DNA from: CAZGQY01 sp964528035
Lineage (GTDB): Bacteria > Pseudomonadota > Gammaproteobacteria > Methylococcales > UBA1147
NCBI GenBank assembly: GCA_964528035.1
Contig: CAZGQY010000205.1
Coordinates: forward strand, 1 to 6,993
Length of the DNA stretch: 6,993 nucleotides
Direction: 5' to 3'
A model generated the notes under the pieces. That model was not told where the DNA came from, searched no databases, and saw only the letters and a list, made by a program, of their open reading frames with translations. This document shows, in pieces, positions 5,979 to 6,993 of the stretch. The stretch's first letter is position 1. The number at the start of each line of letters is the position of its first letter. The translations under genes and the position numbers were made by a program.

Positions 5979-6993
5979 ATGAACAAAACCCAAAAGCTTT
6001 GGAAATTGTATCTAGCTGGTCTGTTAAGCATTGCACCGGCAAGCGTATTGGCCGCTGCTGAAAGCGGAGCCGACGCAATGTTTGGCGTAATCAATGGTTA
6101 TATGGCGACATTTTTGTTTTTTGACATTTTACCCGGCGAAGGCAACCTGCCTTTCATCGTCGGCTGGCTGATTGTCGGTGCGGTGTTTCTTACTGTTCGT
6201 ATGGGATTTATTAATCTGAGAATGATGGGCCATGCCTTTCAGATTATACGAGGCAAATTCAGCAAGGCCGGTGATGAAGGTGAAGTCAGTCATTTTCAGG
6301 CTTTGACCACTGCACTTTCGGCAACGGTCGGTCTGGGTAATATTGCCGGTGTCGCCATTGCGGTCAGTATAGGTGGCCCTGGGGCCACTTTCTGGATGAT
6401 TGTTGCCGGGATATTGGGAATGACCTCGAAGTTTACCGAGGTTACCTTGGCGCAGATCTATCGGGAGGTACGGCCCGATGGTCATGTGATGGGCGGGGCT
6501 ATGGAGTACTTGTCGCGCGGTTTGGCAGAAAAGGGTTGGCCAGCTATTGGCAAATTTCTCGCCGGAGTTTTTGCGGTGCTGACTATTGGCGCATCGCTGG
6601 GTGGTGGCAATGCCTTTCAGGTCAGCCAGGCACTCAGCGCGATCAAAGGTGAGATACCCTTCTTTGCAGAAAATGCCTGGGTATTCGGCTGCATTATGGC
6701 ATTCGCAGTCGGCGTAGTCATTATCGGAGGTATTCGCCGCATTGCGCATACTGCTGAAGCCATAGTTCCTACTATGGTATTTATTTATTTGCTGGCTGCC
6801 TTATGGATCATTCTGACCCATATTTCAGCCTTGCCGGATGCAATTACTCTGATCGTGAGTTCTGCATTTTCCATGGAAGCCGGTATTGGCGGATTGATTG
6901 GCGCGATTGTACAAGGATTCAAACGGGCGGCGTTTTCCAGCGAGGCGGGCATAGGTTCCGCAGCCATTGCGCACTCTGCTGCACGCACTCCGT
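5979..6993 (+). CDS. Na+:amino-acid (alanine/glycine) symporter, AGCS family, 3' end cut by window
   Basis: The first 338 residues of an inner-membrane transporter that brings in alanine, glycine or similar amino acids with Na+. The AGCS signature is present as GGPGATFWMIVAGILG (132-147). Other family stretches include TALSATVGLGNIAGVAIA (111-128) and FSSEAGIGSAAIAHSAART (319-337), all helping to form the Na+/substrate site in the family. Residues 1-26 look like a signal-like leader (ending SVLAAA) seen in many proteobacterial members. The ATG at 5979 has CGGAG at 5966-5970, 8 nt away. Full-length AGCS proteins are usually 450-550 aa, so roughly the last third lies outside the window. The substrate cannot be set from sequence. 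Repeat copy 2 lies in its upstream region. Confidence 0.93.
   Translation, partial: MNKTQKLWKLYLAGLLSIAPASVLAAAESGADAMFGVINGYMATFLFFDILPGEGNLPFIVGWLIVGAVFLTVRMGFINLRMMGHAFQIIRGKFSKAGDEGEVSHFQALTTALSATVGLGNIAGVAIAVSIGGPGATFWMIVAGILGMTSKFTEVTLAQIYREVRPDGHVMGGAMEYLSRGLAEKGWPAIGKFLAGVFAVLTIGASLGGGNAFQVSQALSAIKGEIPFFAENAWVFGCIMAFAVGVVIIGGIRRIAHTAEAIVPTMVFIYLLAALWIILTHISALPDAITLIVSSAFSMEAGIGGLIGAIVQGFKRAAFSSEAGIGSAAIAHSAARTP

Noticed and set aside
6129..6749. Long minus-strand frame of 206 aa
   Set aside because: Entirely antisense to the AGCS symporter gene, whose family motifs are unmistakable.

Overview
The window looks like chromosomal DNA of a gammaproteobacterium, probably an uncultured aerobic hydrocarbon- or C1-oxidiser. 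I base this on the protein families present, the moderate GC content and the type of intergenic palindromic repeat; I could not run any taxonomic search. There are no phage genes, transposases, tRNAs, rRNAs or CRISPR arrays.

Left third (132-2956, minus strand): a complete operon for a copper-containing membrane monooxygenase of the pMMO/AMO superfamily. Its gene order is pmoA-pmoB-pmoC. This is not the usual C-A-B order of methane and ammonia monooxygenases; it matches the order reported for the pxmABC operons of gammaproteobacterial methanotrophs. The copper ligands of the CuB site (PmoB) and the CuC and CuD sites (PmoC) are all present. PmoA has Met where pMMO and AMO have a near-invariant Glu (position 100), and PmoB has Gln in place of His48. 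The enzyme therefore looks active but divergent, and its substrate (methane, short alkane, other hydrocarbon or ammonia) cannot be read from the sequence. A GC-rich hairpin follows the operon at 48-66.

Middle (2957-4435): about 1.5 kb of gene-poor sequence. It holds the operon's upstream region and a small cupin reading frame on the minus strand with no convincing start. An N-terminus-like coding relic lies just beyond the cupin stop codon. A small coiled-coil gene on the plus strand (3812-4045) is split by an in-frame TAA. Nothing recognisable lies in 4046-4256. The stretch reads as decaying accessory DNA.

Right third (4257-6993, plus strand): two genes, each preceded by one copy of the same structured palindromic element of about 103 bp (4257-4359 and 5824-5925). 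The first gene encodes a glycosyltransferase of the tRNA-queuosine mannosyltransferase (QTMAN/GTDC1, DUF3524) type. The second encodes an AGCS-family Na+:amino-acid symporter and runs off the end of the window. The two elements differ by paired, compensatory substitutions in their arms, so the folded structure appears to be conserved. They are the most interesting signal in the window after the monooxygenase.

The monooxygenase operon, the tRNA-modification gene and the symporter have no obvious functional link. They are transcribed divergently and separated by the degraded stretch.
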